DNA from: Bubalus kerabau | Taxonomy: Eukaryota > Chordata > Mammalia > Artiodactyla > Bovidae | Length of the DNA stretch: 64,000 bases | NCBI RefSeq assembly: GCF_029407905.1 | Contig: NC_073627.1 | Location: forward strand, 158,663,697 to 158,727,696 | Direction: 5' to 3' | Part shown: positions 23,716-35,486 of the stretch, piece by piece | How positions within the stretch are numbered: position 1 is the first letter of the stretch | Layout: every line of letters begins with the position of its first letter | Made by a program: the position numbers and the translations under genes | The notes under the pieces: generated by a model | Told to the model about the DNA's origin: nothing | The model's database searches: none | Seen by the model: the letters and a program-made list of their open reading frames with translations, nothing else

Positions 23716-25064
23716 TATTGATATATATGTTCCTTTTGCCATTTTCTTAATTTTTGGGGTTGGTTTTGTAGATCTTTTTTCTTCTCTTGTATTTCTTGAC
23801 TATATAAATCCCTTTAACATTTGCTGTAAAGCTGGTTTGATAGTCCTGAATTCTCTTAACTTTTGCTTTTCTGAAAAGCTTTTTGTTTCTCCATCAATTT
23901 TGAATGAGATCCTTGCTGGTTACAGTAATCTTGGTTGTAGATTTTTCCCTTTCAGTACTTTAAATATATCCTGCCATTCCCTTCTGGCCTGCAGAGTTTC
24001 TGTTGAAAGATCAGCTGTTAAGCGTATGGGGTTTCCCTTGTATATTACTTGTTACTTTTCCCTTGCTGCTTCTAGTATTCTTTCATTGTGTTTAGTCTTT
24101 GTTAGTTTGATTAGTATGTGTCTTGGAGTGCTTCTTTTTGTGTTTATCCTGTATGGGACTCTTTGTGCCTCTTGGACTTGATTGACTATTTCCTTTTCTA
24201 TAATGGGGAAATTTTCAACTATAATCTCTTCAAAAATCTTCTCATACCCTTTCTTTTTCTCTTCTTCTTCTGGGACCCCTATAATTCGAATGTTGATGCT
24301 TTTGATATTGTCCCAGATGTCTCTGGGGCTGTCTTCAGTTCCTTTCATTCTTTTTACTTTATCTGCTCTTCAGAAGTTATTTCCACCATTTTATCTTCCA
24401 GCTCACTGATTTGTTCTGCTTCAGATATTCTGCTATTGATTCCTTCTAGAGTATTTTTAATTTCAGTAATTGTGTTGTTTGTCTCTGTATGTTTATTCTT
24501 TAATTCTTCTAAGTCTTTGTTAATTGATTCTTGTATTTTCTCCGTTTTGTTTTCAAGGTTTTTGATAATCTTTACTATCATTTTTATGAATTCTTTTTCA
24601 TGTAGTTTGCCTATTTCCTCTTCATTTATTTGGACTTTGTGTTTCTAGTTTGTTTCTTCATTTGTGTAGTATTTCTCTGCCTTTTCATTATTTTTTTTCT
24701 TTTACCTTATTGTGTTTGAGGTCTCCTTTTCCCAGGCTTCAAGGAAAGTTGAATTCTTTCCTTGAAGAAGGTTGAATTCTTTCTTCCTTTTGGTTTTTTC
24801 CCTCCTAAGGTTGGTCCAGTGTTTTGTGTAAGCTTCATCTACAGTGAGATTTGTGCTGAGTTTCTGTTTGTTTGTTTTTCCTCTGATGGGCAAGCTGAGT
24901 GAGGTGGTAATCCTGTCTGATGATGATTGGCTTTGTATTTTTGTTTTGTTTGTTGTTTAGATGAGGGGTCCTGCACAGGGTGTTACTGGTGGTTGGGTGA
25001 TGTTGGATCTTGTATTCAAGTGGTTTCCTTTGTGTGAGCTCTCACTATTTGATACTCCCTAGGG

Positions 25065-25335
25065 CAACCCACTCCAGTACGCTTGCCTGGAAAATCCCAT
25101 GGACAGAGGAGCCTGGTGGGCTGCAGTCCATGGGGTTGTGAAGAGTTGGACACGACTGAATGATTTCACTTTCACTTTTCACTTTCATGCATTGGAGGAG
25201 GAAATGACAACCCACTCCAGTGTTCTTGCCTGGAGAATCCCAGAGATGGCGGAGCCTGGTGGGCTGCTGTCTATGGGGCCGCACAGAGTCAGACACGATT
25301 GAAGTGACTTAGCAGCAGTAGCAGTAGCAGCAGGG
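25065..25335 (+). mobile_element. Bov-A2 SINE with (CAG/TAG)n tail in the L1 5' UTR
   Basis: Two BovA monomers are followed by agcagcagtagcagtagcag. L1 5' UTR sequence is continuous on either side (actccctagg, gggttagttctc). Confidence 0.9.
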
Positions 25336-25750
25336 TTAGTTCTCTGGTAGTCTAGGGTCTTGGAAGGCCTAGTGGCCTTGGAAGGCCACTCTAAAGGCTC
25401 AGGGCTTTATCTTTGTTGCTCCTGGTAACAGTGTTAGGCTTTTTAGGTACCACCTAGGAAGGCAGCAGTCAAACAGGGCTGGTCTTCCTGGGGTGAGGAG
25501 TCCACCTCCAGCTCAGGACAGTGCAGTGACTCAGGTCTCTGGGCACATTGTGTTACTTCACTCAGGAAACCTTTGGTGCAGCTTTTCTGGTCATGGCTCA
25601 GGTTTTGTGATCTTAGCACATGAGAGTCCAGGAGTAGGTGAATTGAGCTTCTCTTTCTGGGCTCTGGTCTTGTAATTCACTGAAGGAACGTCAAGGCCAT
25701 GTGTTCACTAGTCTGTCTCCTCCTCTGATTACACAAGTCCTTTTTAAAAA

Positions 25751-26039
25751 AATATATGAGGCTTGACATTTGTGTATAACTAATAGAGAAGAAATAAATA
25801 ATACGGAAAAAATTTTGCATTTTAAAGAGCTGTATGTTTTTTCCCCTTGGTAATTTTGTTTGTTCCTTTATAATGGAGAGTCAAGGAAATGATGACAATG
25901 TCAAGAGCATGATTAGAGTTTTCCATTCAAAGAGCTATTTTGAGTGCCTATTTTGTGCCTAGTAGTTCTGGTTTGAAAGGCAAGACTGACAATAAAAGAC
26001 TTTACCCGGGCAGTCTGTTCTTCAGTTGATGTTATCATT
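25751..26039. other. Intronic spacer, nothing recognised
   Basis: No supported feature. Confidence 0.5.
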
Positions 26040-26054
26040 AAATACCATTTTTTT

Positions 26055-26472
26055 CTTTCTGGCTTACTTCACTCACCAATACAGTATACTAACGCATATA
26101 TATGGAATTTAGAAAGATGGTAACAATAACCCTGTGTACGAGACAGCAAAAGAGACACTAATGTATAGAACAGTCTTATGGACTCTGTGAGAGAGGGAGA
26201 GGGTGGGAAGATTTGGGAGAATAGCATTGAAACATGTAAAATATCATGTATGAAACGAGTTGCCAGTCCAGGTTCAATGCACGATACTGGATGCTTGGGG
26301 CTAGTGCACTGGGACGACCCAGAGGGATGGAATGGGGAGGGAGGAGGGAGGAGGGTTCAGGATGGGGAACACATGTATACCTGTGGTGGATTCATTTTGA
26401 TATTTGGCAAAACTAATACAATTATGTAAAGTTTAAAAATAAAATAAAATTAAAAAAAAATTTTAAGATAAA
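26055..26472 (+). mobile_element. Young L1 3' end, 5'-truncated
   Basis: The L1 3' UTR ends tggcaaaactaatacaatta followed by an A-rich tail. A 15-bp duplication, aaataccattttttt, lies at 26040-26054 and 26473-26487. Confidence 0.93.
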
Positions 26473-26639
26473 AAATACCATTTTTTTTTAAAGTAATGGG
26501 TAACTATAAGGAAGTAACAAAGTTTCTTTAGAAATGTTTATTATAATGAATGCTATTGACAATTCAGTTGCACAGACATTCTCTCAGTACCTGTTTGCAT
26601 GTCAGGCACAATACTAGTCATGTGTATAATAATATTCAC

Positions 26640-26800
26640 TGACATTCACACATTTATTCATTCACTCATTCATCCATTCAATGAATATTTACTGAGTGAA
26701 TAGGCACTGTGTTAAGTGGTTGGGATTTAGCAGTAAGTAAGGTAAATATAGTCTCTGCTGTCATGGCGTGTATCCTCTTAGGGAGGCAGATACTAAACAA
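26640..26800 (+). repeat. L2-like ancient repeat
   Basis: It begins with tcattcattcactcattcatcc-like short repeats, then aatatttactgagtgaatag and gctgtcatggcgtgtatcct. Tentative. Confidence 0.45.
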
Positions 26801-26982
26801 TGTATTGCATAATGATTATTTCATTACAACGGAGACATCTAAGGTTGTACCAGCTTGTGGGAGAAGGACGGAGACTTATACAAACAAGTAAGGACTTGGA
26901 ACTATCTGGTGAGTGTGATCAGAATAATTAGGCCAGGTTTGCTGAATAATTTATATTTTTTCCTCCTGAGGCAATAACTTTT

Positions 26983-27008
26983 AACAACAACAACAACAAC
27001 AACAACAA
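26983..27008 (+). repeat. (AAC)n microsatellite
   Basis: Between eight and nine uninterrupted AAC units. Confidence 0.95.
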
Positions 27009-27228
27009 TTTCTAATACTATAGAGGGCTTACTATTTGTCAAGTACTGCTCAGTAATGGACTTTTTGCATGTCTTACTCCAGTTTATAGATCTTGCAATA
27101 GTCTAAGATTGCACACTAGTTTGTGGCATACAGGTCAGTTAAATCCTTCTGGGGTTCTAATAATGAGAACCTGAACATACTGAGCCCTAATGTGTGCCAG
27201 ATACCACCCATGCAGGATATGTATTACT

Positions 27229-27763
27229 TAGTTCAGGTCAGTCGCTCAGTCGTGTCTGACTCTGCAACCCCATGGACTGCAGCAATCCAGGCTTCCTTGT
27301 CCATCACCAACTTCTGGAGCTTGCTCAAACTCATCTCCATTGAGTTGGTGATGCCATCCAACCATCTCATCCTCTGTCGTCCCCTTCTCCTCCTGCCCTC
27401 AATCTTTCCCAGCATCAGGGTTTTTCCAATGAGTCAGTTCTTCACATCAGGTGGCCAAAGTATTGGAGTTTCAGCTTCAGCATCAGTCCTTCTAATGAAT
27501 ATTCAGGGCTGATTTCCTTTAAGACTGACTGGTTGGATCCCCTTGTAGTCTAAGGGACTCTTAAGAGTCTTCTGCAACACCACAGTTCAAAAGCATCAAT
27601 TCTTTGGTGCTCAGCTTTCTTTATAGTCCAACTCACTTATCCATACATGACTACTGGAAAAACCATAGCTTTGACTAGATGGACCTTTGTTGGCAAAGTA
27701 ATGTCTCTGCTTTTTAATATGCTGTCTAGGTTGGTCATAGCTTTTCTTCCAAGGAGTAGAGAT
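27229..27763 (-). mobile_element. BovB 3' fragment, sense to GRIN3A
   Basis: It begins gttcaggtcagtcgctcag and stops within ccaaggagtag. The reading frame has decayed. Confidence 0.9.
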
Positions 27764-28011
27764 TTAAAGACTGAGCAAATAAATGGCCTAATGTCACACA
27801 GATCACAGTTGGCAAAGCTAGCATTTGAAATTGGGTCTGCTTGAGTATAAAAACCAGTGCTTCTTCCAATGTATCCATTATAGCATGAGACCAAGGCAAA
27901 GGAATATTTGACATATTCCTCCCCTTCAAACAGCCCCTATTACTACAATCATATTGATATAAAATCCCCAAGCCAGGCAATACAGTAAAAACCTACAATC
28001 ATCTAACTGGT

Positions 28012-28205
28012 GGTTTGTTTGTTCTTCTTCCTCTAGTTGTTTTAGATATAAGGTTAGATTGTTTACTTGAGATTTTTTGTGAGGTAAGAGTGTATTGCTA
28101 TAAACTTTCATCTTAGAACTACTTGTGCTGTATCCCATAGGTTTTGGACCATTGTGCTTTTGCTTTGTTTTCATTTTTTTTATTTCCTCTTTGATTTCTT
28201 CAGTG
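28012..28205 (-). mobile_element. L1 ORF2 fragment
   Basis: It matches the L1 at 22530-22730 in this window (ctagttgttttagatataag, attgctataaacttt, cccataggtttt), so the identity is supported internally. Confidence 0.85.
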
Positions 28206-28557
28206 TGAACTGGTGGCTTGAATTCAGAGGATACAAATATACATATTATTCATAGGCAGATTTTGTCATAACTTTTTGTAAATTGTGTAAATACAGCATA
28301 AGTATAGCCCCAACTGGTATGTGATCGTACATAAATGAGGAAATTAACTAGCAAGGATCCTTCCTGCCTATATTGCTTCTCCTAAAAATCCTCTTAAAGT
28401 CAGTAATTCCAGTCCAAGTTAATGTAATCATTGCAGAATTGTTTTTGTTTTTCACTTGATAACTATTTATTGGACACCTATTCATCACTTTCACAAATAG
28501 AGGTTGAATGCTATTCTGTCTCAGACACTCAGCCAAGTGCTATAGAGTTTGCAGTGT

Positions 28558-28612
28558 AGTGTAGTGTTGGTTGCTCAGTTGTGGCCAACTCTTTGAAACC
28601 CCATGGATGCAA
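28558..28612 (-). mobile_element. BovA-type SINE fragment
   Basis: ggttgctcagttgtggccaa then ctctttgaaaccccatgga is the terminal SINE segment only. Confidence 0.65.
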
Positions 28613-28702
28613 AGAAAGTTTAAAAATTTTTTAACTTTAAGAAATCTTTAAGAAGAATCTTTATGAAAGTTTAAAAATCTAAAATTAATAGTTATGATAT
28701 CA

Positions 28703-29357
28703 GATCAGATCAGTCGCTCAGTCATGTCCGACTCTTTGCGACCCCATGAATCGCAGCACGCCAGGCCTCCCTGTCTATCACCAACTCCCGGAGTTCACTC
28801 AGACTCACGTCCATCGAGTCAGTGATGCCATCCAGCCATCTCATCCTCTGTCGGCCCCTTCTCCTTCTGCCCCCAATCCCTCCCAGCATCAGAGTCTTTT
28901 CCAATGAGTCAACTCTTCGCATGAGGTGGCCAAAGTACTGGAGTTTCAGCTTTAGCATCATTCCTTCCAAAGAAATCCTAGGGCTGATCTCCTTCAGAAT
29001 GGACTGGTTGGATCTCCTTGCAGTCCAAGGGACTCTCAAGAGGTCTTCTCCAACACCACAGTTCAAAAGCATCAATTCTTCAGCGCTCAGCCTTCTTCAC
29101 AGTCCAACTCTCACATCCATACATGACCACAGGAAAAACCATAGCCTTGACTAGATGAACCTTTGTTGGCAAAGTAATGTCTCTGCTTTTGAATATGCTA
29201 TCTAGGTTGGTCATAACTTTTCTTCCAAGGAGTAAGCGTCTTTTAATTTCATGGCTGCAATCACCATCTGTAGTGATTCTGGGGCCCAGAAAAATAAAGT
29301 CTGACACTGTTTCCACTGTTTCCCCATCTATTTCCCATGAAGTAATAGGACCGGATT
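28703..29357 (-). mobile_element. BovB 3' fragment, fairly young, sense to GRIN3A
   Basis: It runs from cagatcagatcagtcgctca to atgaagtaataggaccggat. Minus-strand frames of 78 and 117 codons keep the BovB C-terminal sequence with few breaks. Confidence 0.93.
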
Positions 29358-30448
29358 TACATATTTTAAGAATAGAATTTTGGCATTACAACAGAAGTAT
29401 AAAAATTACCTTAAGGGAAAATGTTATGTTGAAATTGCAGATACATTTAGAAAAAATTGCTACATAAGAAATAATATTAAATCACTCTACTTCATCATGT
29501 TAAGGTTAATATGTAATTCACTGCTAAAAATAGATTACATTCTTTAAACATTTCAATTTTAATACATATATTAAATATTAATATTTTAATAATTATTAGC
29601 ATTAATAACAATTATTATTAGCTAATTAAAACAACTATGCATATGGAATATAGGGAAAAACAGGAAAAATAGTTATGTGGCAATTAGAAGAGGTATGTGT
29701 TAAAAGACATAAAAATAAATTTTATTCAGAAACATAAAATAGTAAAACCTTGAAGATTTTATTTCTGTCCTCTTTGTCAGCTGTTTTTCAAATTTGATTG
29801 TGTTCATTGGTCAAAGAATTCTTATGTTTAAGTTGCTGACTCAACTTAGCAGCCTGAGTTGCTTTCATTATCATTAGAAATTCGGCTTTGCAATAAAGAT
29901 GAGGCTGACTATTTTGTGGTTGATGGATGAAGCAAAATGGAATCCTTCAACCCTAGAGATGAAGGCTTCAGTCACCCTGGAAATTGGATACAGCTTAATA
30001 GCCCAAAAGAACAATTTTCAGAATAGAATTTTGATATTTTACCCATGGATAAATCAGCTTGACTAAGCTAAGAGTGGTAGAAATGTATTTTGGCTAGCAA
30101 GTGTATAGTTAGAAATTCATAGACTACAAAAACCTTCCTGAAATGTGGTTGGAAAATAGATATTTTGAAAATAAGATCTTAGTGTTAAAAACACCTCTGG
30201 AAGAAAGATCAATTCAGTTTTATAGTCTGTCCTAGGAATACAATAATTAGCTACTCCAGGGCAATGGTTGAGCATATTTTGGAATAGTTTTAAACTTAAA
30301 GGAGATTTTAAAAATGGGTTTCCCTTATCCTCAGCACATCAAAGTGGAGATAGAGTGTGTGGAAGAAGCTGAGAAATATGAAGGCTATCTATCGGGATAG
30401 TTTTATAGTAAATTGGTCTCAATCTTTTAATTCAATATATTGAATAAT
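29358..30448. other. AT-rich intronic spacer, nothing recognised
   Basis: Very AT-rich around 29470-29720. No supported feature. Confidence 0.5.
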
Positions 30449-30658
30449 AGCCTGGTTGCTCAGATGGAAAAGAATCTATCTGCAATACAGGAGAACTGGG
30501 CTTGATCCCTGAGTCAGGAAAATCCTTTGGAGAAGGAAATTGCAACCCACTCTAGTATTCTTGCCTTGAAAATTCTATGGACGAGAAGCCTGGTGGGCTA
30601 CAGTCTAAGGGGTCACAAGGAGTCGGACACTATGAGCCATTAACACTCTCACTGTCAC
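30449..30658 (+). mobile_element. Bov-tA SINE, older copy
   Basis: It has the head cctggttgctcagatggaaa, B-box-like gcttgatccctga, body and a ctctcactgtcac tail. Confidence 0.85.
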
Positions 30659-30659
30659 T

Positions 30660-30885
30660 TGTACTATGTGCTTGAACATGCTTTACATGTATTATTTTAC
30701 TTCATCATCACAGCAACTCTGTCCTAGATGTACTATTCACAAACCCATTATGCAGATGAGGAAGCTGAAGAACAGATTGTGACTTGCCCAACTAACACAG
30801 TTATTTGGGAACAGCAACTCTATTCTAACCTAAGCACTCAAGACTCCGGAGCTAGTGCTTCAAGTGCTGTACTAAATAATTAGTG
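30660..30885 (-). repeat. MIR SINE
   Basis: gcagatgaggaagctgaaga, gtgacttgcccaact and a downstream actccggagctag fit the reversed MIR order. Confidence 0.7.
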
Positions 30886-31228
30886 GAAAGCAAGTAAAAG
30901 AACAAACTCAAAAACAGGCAAAGGTCTTTGGCAGAAAGGTCACAAATCATTACTGTGCAGTTCCATTACTCTTTCTTCTCATTTGACCTTTACTGTCGGT
31001 TTACTCCAATGCATAAATTTGGGACATGTATTCAATTATCTCAATACTTTCTTTTTTCAGAGCACACAATATATCTTTGTGTCCCTGGTATATAGTTTTT
31101 AATAAGGCCAGAGACTTTCCACATGTTCTTGAATCTTTAATAGTTTTGGTTTGCTGCACTCAAGACTCATGGAATGGCTTCCAAGTCAGTGTGGACTGTT
31201 GTCTCTCATTTGCCGCCCATTGACCTTT

Positions 31229-31417
31229 TTTTATTAAAAAATTTTATTATTATTATTATTATTTTTTACTTTACAATATTGTATTGGTTTGCCAGACTCA
31301 TCAAGAAACAAAGGGAGAAAAATCAAATCAATACAATTAGAAATGAAAATGGAGAGATCACAGCAGACAACACACAAATACAAAGGATCATAAGAGACTA
31401 CTATCAGCAATTGTATG
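31229..31417 (-). mobile_element. 5'-inverted (twin-primed) short L1 insertion
   Basis: The left part (31229-31293) is the reverse of the L1 3' terminus with T/ATT-rich tail. The right part (31294-31417) is L1 ORF2 in the opposite (plus) orientation. The exact 12-bp duplication ccattgaccttt at 31217-31228 and 31418-31429 shows that this is one insertion. Confidence 0.88.
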
Positions 31418-31518
31418 CCATTGACCTTTAGGTGTTAAATAAATGCAGAATGGTGAAGTTCAGAAGGGTATTTAGTAGTCACACTGAGTTGATATAATGT
31501 CATTACTACAGAGAGTGA

Positions 31519-31644
31519 TGGCATCACTGACTCAATGGGCATGAGTTTGCGTAAACTCTGGGAGTTGGTGATGGGCAGGGAGGCCTGGCGTGCTGCAGTT
31601 TGTGGGGTCACAAAGAGTCGGACATGACTGAGCGACTGAACTGA
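31519..31644 (+). mobile_element. Very short BovB 3' end, antisense to GRIN3A
   Basis: 126 bp ending gagcgactgaactga. An exact 11-bp duplication, acagagagtga, lies at 31508-31518 and 31645-31655. Confidence 0.95.
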
Positions 31645-31655
31645 ACAGAGAGTGA

Positions 31656-34023
31656 ATGTACCTTCAACATGAAGGAATCAATGTATTCCATTTTCCCTCT
31701 TAAGTTCCAAAAATTATTTAAACACTTTGGAAAGTATATGCAGACTTTTCAGGGTACTTTTGATTTACCTACATAAGGAAGTGATTAGGTATTTAGTCAA
31801 ATACAACCTAGTGAGTTATATAATAGGGTATTAAATCATTTATTACATAACTGTTATATGCCTTGCATTGTACTAGATCCTGTGAGAGAATACAGACATA
31901 TGGAACATTCCTGTAAGCTAATCAGGTAAAAATTGTTCATAAACTGCTTTTGTGCTATTTTATGCCTGTAAAGTCTAATTAATTAATAATAAAGTACACA
32001 GTTTCATAAATTCAAAAAACCTAAATGTTGTTAATGAAAAGCATATAATATTTTTTTAAAAATTTCATGAAGAGAGAAATATTCCATTAAAACCTATTAG
32101 ATTAACTTTTTCTTTACAGCCACAGTCAAGAGCTTTATTAGTATCTCTATCACATTATTTTCTGTAACTTATAAGTGTCCTTACTTTGTGTTTTACCAAG
32201 TTCTGCTTTTAGATTGTAAACTTGTTCACAGAGGCTGTATTGAATTAAAATTTCGTCACCCAGAATAAACCAGCAGTGGCTTTCTAAAGAATAAACCAAC
32301 AGTGATGAGAATATTCTCTGTATTCAAGACTATAGTCTTTCTGCTGTCTTTCAGAGAGAGTGTTTCCCTGCACCATTTTGTATTTATTCCCTTGGAAAAC
32401 AATGTGGTGTCTGGAGATGATGGAGACTGTAAGACACCAAGTCTCATGAGCACAGATGGAAATGTAAACAGGGAACCAGTGGGGAGTTAATTGTGTGGCA
32501 TCTGGCACTGGGGTCTGGCAGAGGCAAACAAGCCATTTCACCACTGCCTTTTGACAAGATAGAGTTGCCTCCTGAAAACAAAGGTGGAAAACAAGAGTCC
32601 CTCATTCTTTTACCCACTAAAAATAATTCATTGTTAACAGCTGTTAATGGCAAAAGGGACTTCAACTACCCAGTGTATCTAGGATAGAAAAAGGAAATAA
32701 TATCCTTTCCATTTACCCAGATGCCACACAAATGGGAAATTTTCCATTGTTACATTGAAATGTGGTTATATAATCAACATTCTTTTGGTTTTCTAGTTTT
32801 TCTTTGGTTTCTCTCTTTTTGCCCTGCTACACATTTTTGTCTCTGTCACTGTTGTCTCAACAGAAGACCCCTATCACTAAATGTCTCTCTTCCTGTGTTC
32901 TATTCCAGGCTAAGGTGGAGGTCACTTTGCCTGGAAAGGGGATTGATTTCTCTTAGGAGAAGGCTCAAAGAAACAGCTGTTACATTCTCATTCATCACAA
33001 AAATGAAGATAGAAAAACACTCAAAAACTGCTGATGTGTTTAGGAGAGACAGAGACCAACTGTAGTCAGTTGGGGAACTGGAATCTGAATAGCCTTGATA
33101 TACTAGTTAACATACAGGAAAGTATACTTTCCTGGAAACAGGACTTGAGCATCCCCATGGGATTACTTCTAGTCAAAATGCTTTCTGACAAGTGAGTATG
33201 GCTGTTCTGGGAGCCAGTGTGTACTGTCAGAGGAGGGAAGCTGGGACTTGGAGATGTGAAATTTGCTGGTTCAAACTATCTGCTCCATATATCAACTGTT
33301 GTCCAGAATGAAAGGAGCTACTGACAATGCAATCTTTTTTTGGTCCTGAAGTTTGATTGATTGTCTGACCAAGTTGAAAGCAAAAATTTGCTGCCAGTGG
33401 GGAGAAAGACAAACCTGAGGTCCCAAACAAAGTTTTGTTTAGGACACTTAGAGGTTACTAAATTACAGAGGTTGATTTTTTTCTACTTATTTTTCAACTA
33501 GTGGAAACATTTATTTAAGGACTATGAGATTTATATTCTAATTTCAGTATTATCATCTAATTGTGTGATTATGAGAAAGTAATATATTGTCTCTGAACTT
33601 TCTTGTGGATAAAACTAAGCAGCTTGCATTAAATCAACACTGGGGTCCTTTTAGTTGTAACACAATCATTCTAGTTTTAGTATCAGATTCATTATAGGAT
33701 TTGGCCATTAGAAAATACAAATTAAATTAAAACTGGACTCCCTGTTTACTACACTGTGTCAACACTCCCAGATATCTGAAGCAACACTGTTTGGATAACA
33801 ATGATATTTTGGTTGTTGTTTTTCTAACAATTGGATAAAAATATATTGGTGGAGTAGGTAGAAAATAAATACCTAACTTCAGCAACTTAATAGCTGAGTG
33901 CTTAAGAGCTGAAAATGAAAACAAGGGAAGATGAATAGCTCTTTGCCTCTGACACTGGCATTTGTGACTTGCTAGGTTGGCAAACAGCACATCCCGAGTA
34001 AAAGTGCATCAAGAATGATTGAT
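31656..34023. other. Intronic spacer downstream of a GRIN3A exon
   Basis: A weak L2-like motif at about 31840-31910 (ataactgttatatgccttgc) and a weak MIR-like one at 33540-33620. The 114-codon frame at 32721-33065 shows no known domain. Confidence 0.45.
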
Positions 34024-34029
34024 TAATAC

Positions 34030-34145
34030 CTTCGATGGCAAATGGCTTCCCCACAGTTAGAAGTTTGCAGTCGGCATCTACTGACACTTCGTAATCCAGA
34101 AGGGCTTTGTCCATGATGAAGGCATCTAGTTTCTCTGGATCATTC
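34030..34145 (-). CDS. GRIN3A: GRIN3A internal coding exon (S2 segment with glycine-contact Asp and conserved Cys)
   Basis: This 116-nt exon carries one base completing a Lys codon, then 38 codons reading from NDPEKLDAFIMDKALLDYEV to VGKPFAIE, then one base of a Gly codon. The Asp of FIMDKALLDY corresponds to D845 of rat GluN3A, a glycine-contact residue. The Cys of DADCKLL matches the first of the two S2 cysteines that form a disulfide in ionotropic glutamate receptors; its partner is in the next exon. The acceptor on the minus strand is ttggtcttaaacatag after a run of pyrimidines, with a possible branch site near cTATTAAT. The donor is GAAG followed by GTATTA, which lacks G at +5 and looks weak. 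Because 116 is not a multiple of three, skipping it would shift the frame and remove part of the ligand-binding fold. Residue numbers are from memory of the rat protein. Confidence 0.96.
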
Positions 34146-34458
34146 CTATGTTTAAGACCAAAAGAAGAAAAGTGGAAAATGATTTATTAATAGACAGGAA
34201 ACACTAAGTCTGACAGCTAGCTTTTGTTTAGGGAGCAGAAATCTGGACAGTAGGGGCAGTCCAAGCTGGGCAGCTGCTGGCCCTGCCTTGGTGACATCTC
34301 ACTGACCTGCAGAGAACAGACCAGGGGAAACAGACACTCTTAACAGAGAGCATGACATCTTTCCAGGGGTTAAATTGAACAACAAAACCAGAGTGACCCT
34401 GAATTGAGTGCAAAGGTAAATAGTCAAGGTTCATTTCTCATACATTAACTGAATGACC

Positions 34459-34566
34459 TTTTTTTTGGGTCATGCTACATGTAGGATCTCAGTTCCCCAA
34501 CCAGGGATCAAACTCTCCCTGTAGTGGAAGTGCAGAGTCTTAACCACTGGACCACCGAATGAAGTC
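34459..34566 (-). mobile_element. CHR-type SINE fragment
   Basis: Reverse of the CHR pattern: ggatctcagttccccaacca, then gcagagtcttaaccactgga. Confidence 0.8.
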
Positions 34567-34642
34567 CTCCAAATGACTTCTTGGTGTAGGCATTATATTT
34601 ATTGTTCTCCATACCCTTTATAATGACTCTGAAGAGGGAGGT

Positions 34643-34834
34643 GGGCTTCCCTGGTGCTTCAGATGGTAAAGAATCTGCCTGCATTGCAGGAGACCTGGGT
34701 TTGATCCCTGAGTTGGGAAGGTCCTCTGGAGAAGGAAATGACAACCCACTCCAGTATTCTTGCTTGGGAAATCCCATGTCCATGGTGTTGCAAAGAGTCG
34801 GACATGACTGAACAACTATCACGTTCATTTTCAC
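34643..34834 (+). mobile_element. Bov-tA SINE within an old MIR-like stretch
   Basis: The head gggcttccctggtgcttcag, body, and tail atcacgttcattttcac are present. MIR-like sequence follows. Confidence 0.92.
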
Positions 34835-34849
34835 TGGAAGGGGGTGGTA

Positions 34850-34960
34850 GTATCCTATTTTAATAAATGAAGGAATTGAAGGTTCAGAGAGTTGAAATAA
34901 GTAGATCCAGTTCACAAGCCAGTAAGTGTTGGAGCTAGGCGATCTCATTAATCAGTATGT
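34850..34960 (-). repeat. MIR SINE fragment
   Basis: aatgaaggaattgaaggttc, then ccagtaagtgttggagctag. Confidence 0.6.
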
Positions 34961-35486
34961 GAAAATTCTTCATTCTTTCTGTCATGATCACTATCATATT
35001 CTCCAGAGATCAGGCATTATTTCACACTTGGGAGTACATAATAAAGAAGTGCAAATAACAGATCCAGCACTCTTGGGGAAAAAACAGTTGAGGTCTCTTT
35101 AAAGTCCGTAGCTGGTGTTTAATAAATGGAATAGGAAGCATATGTAAATCAGGTCTCTGTGGTCTGATTTATTAATATAACTCCAGGGATTCACGTTTCA
35201 CTCCCATCCCAGGAGACAGTTCAGGCAAAAATCATTTAAAGGCAAGTATTTCTGACTGTATCAGTGAATTGGCTGTGGGCTGGGCTCAAGATAGCAACAG
35301 ACACTTTGTGCATCCTTCTTGTATTCTTCCCCATTTTTTAACATAGGCACAGAAATCGTCCCCAGGAAGGTGGTCAGCACAGTTGAGTTCCACTTACAAA
35401 GGAGGCAAGGGAGAATGAGTTTCTCAGGGAACTGTTTAAGGTGTATGCAAATGACTCTTTGTTTTTAGCTATCTCAAAAAAGGTAG
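34961..35486. other. Intronic spacer, nothing recognised
   Basis: No supported feature. Confidence 0.5.

Larger units (their letters stand above)
17808..25730 (-). mobile_element. Near full-length L1, sense to GRIN3A, broken by five insertions
   Basis: A 20-bp duplication, acacaagYcctttttaaaaa (19 of 20 identical), flanks it at 17788-17807 and 25731-25750. Reading on the minus strand, the order is: 5' UTR (about 25730-24700); ORF1 with a coiled-coil stretch (24354-24581) and the RRM-type region (24052-24348); ORF2 endonuclease (TLNVNGLN and CLQETH motifs near 23224-23480); reverse transcriptase; C-terminal part (18476-19138); then the 3' UTR. All frames are interrupted, so it is inactive. 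Insertions: BovB at 19855 and 21094, SINEs at 21796, 23501 and 25065. Confidence 0.93.
16001..34029 (-). other. GRIN3A: GRIN3A intron, complete, 18,029 bp
   Basis: It is bounded by the weak GTATTA donor at 34024-34029 and the TTCTAG acceptor next to 16001 on the minus strand. Nearly half is a single sense-oriented L1 with nested insertions (17808-25730). Confidence 0.93.
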
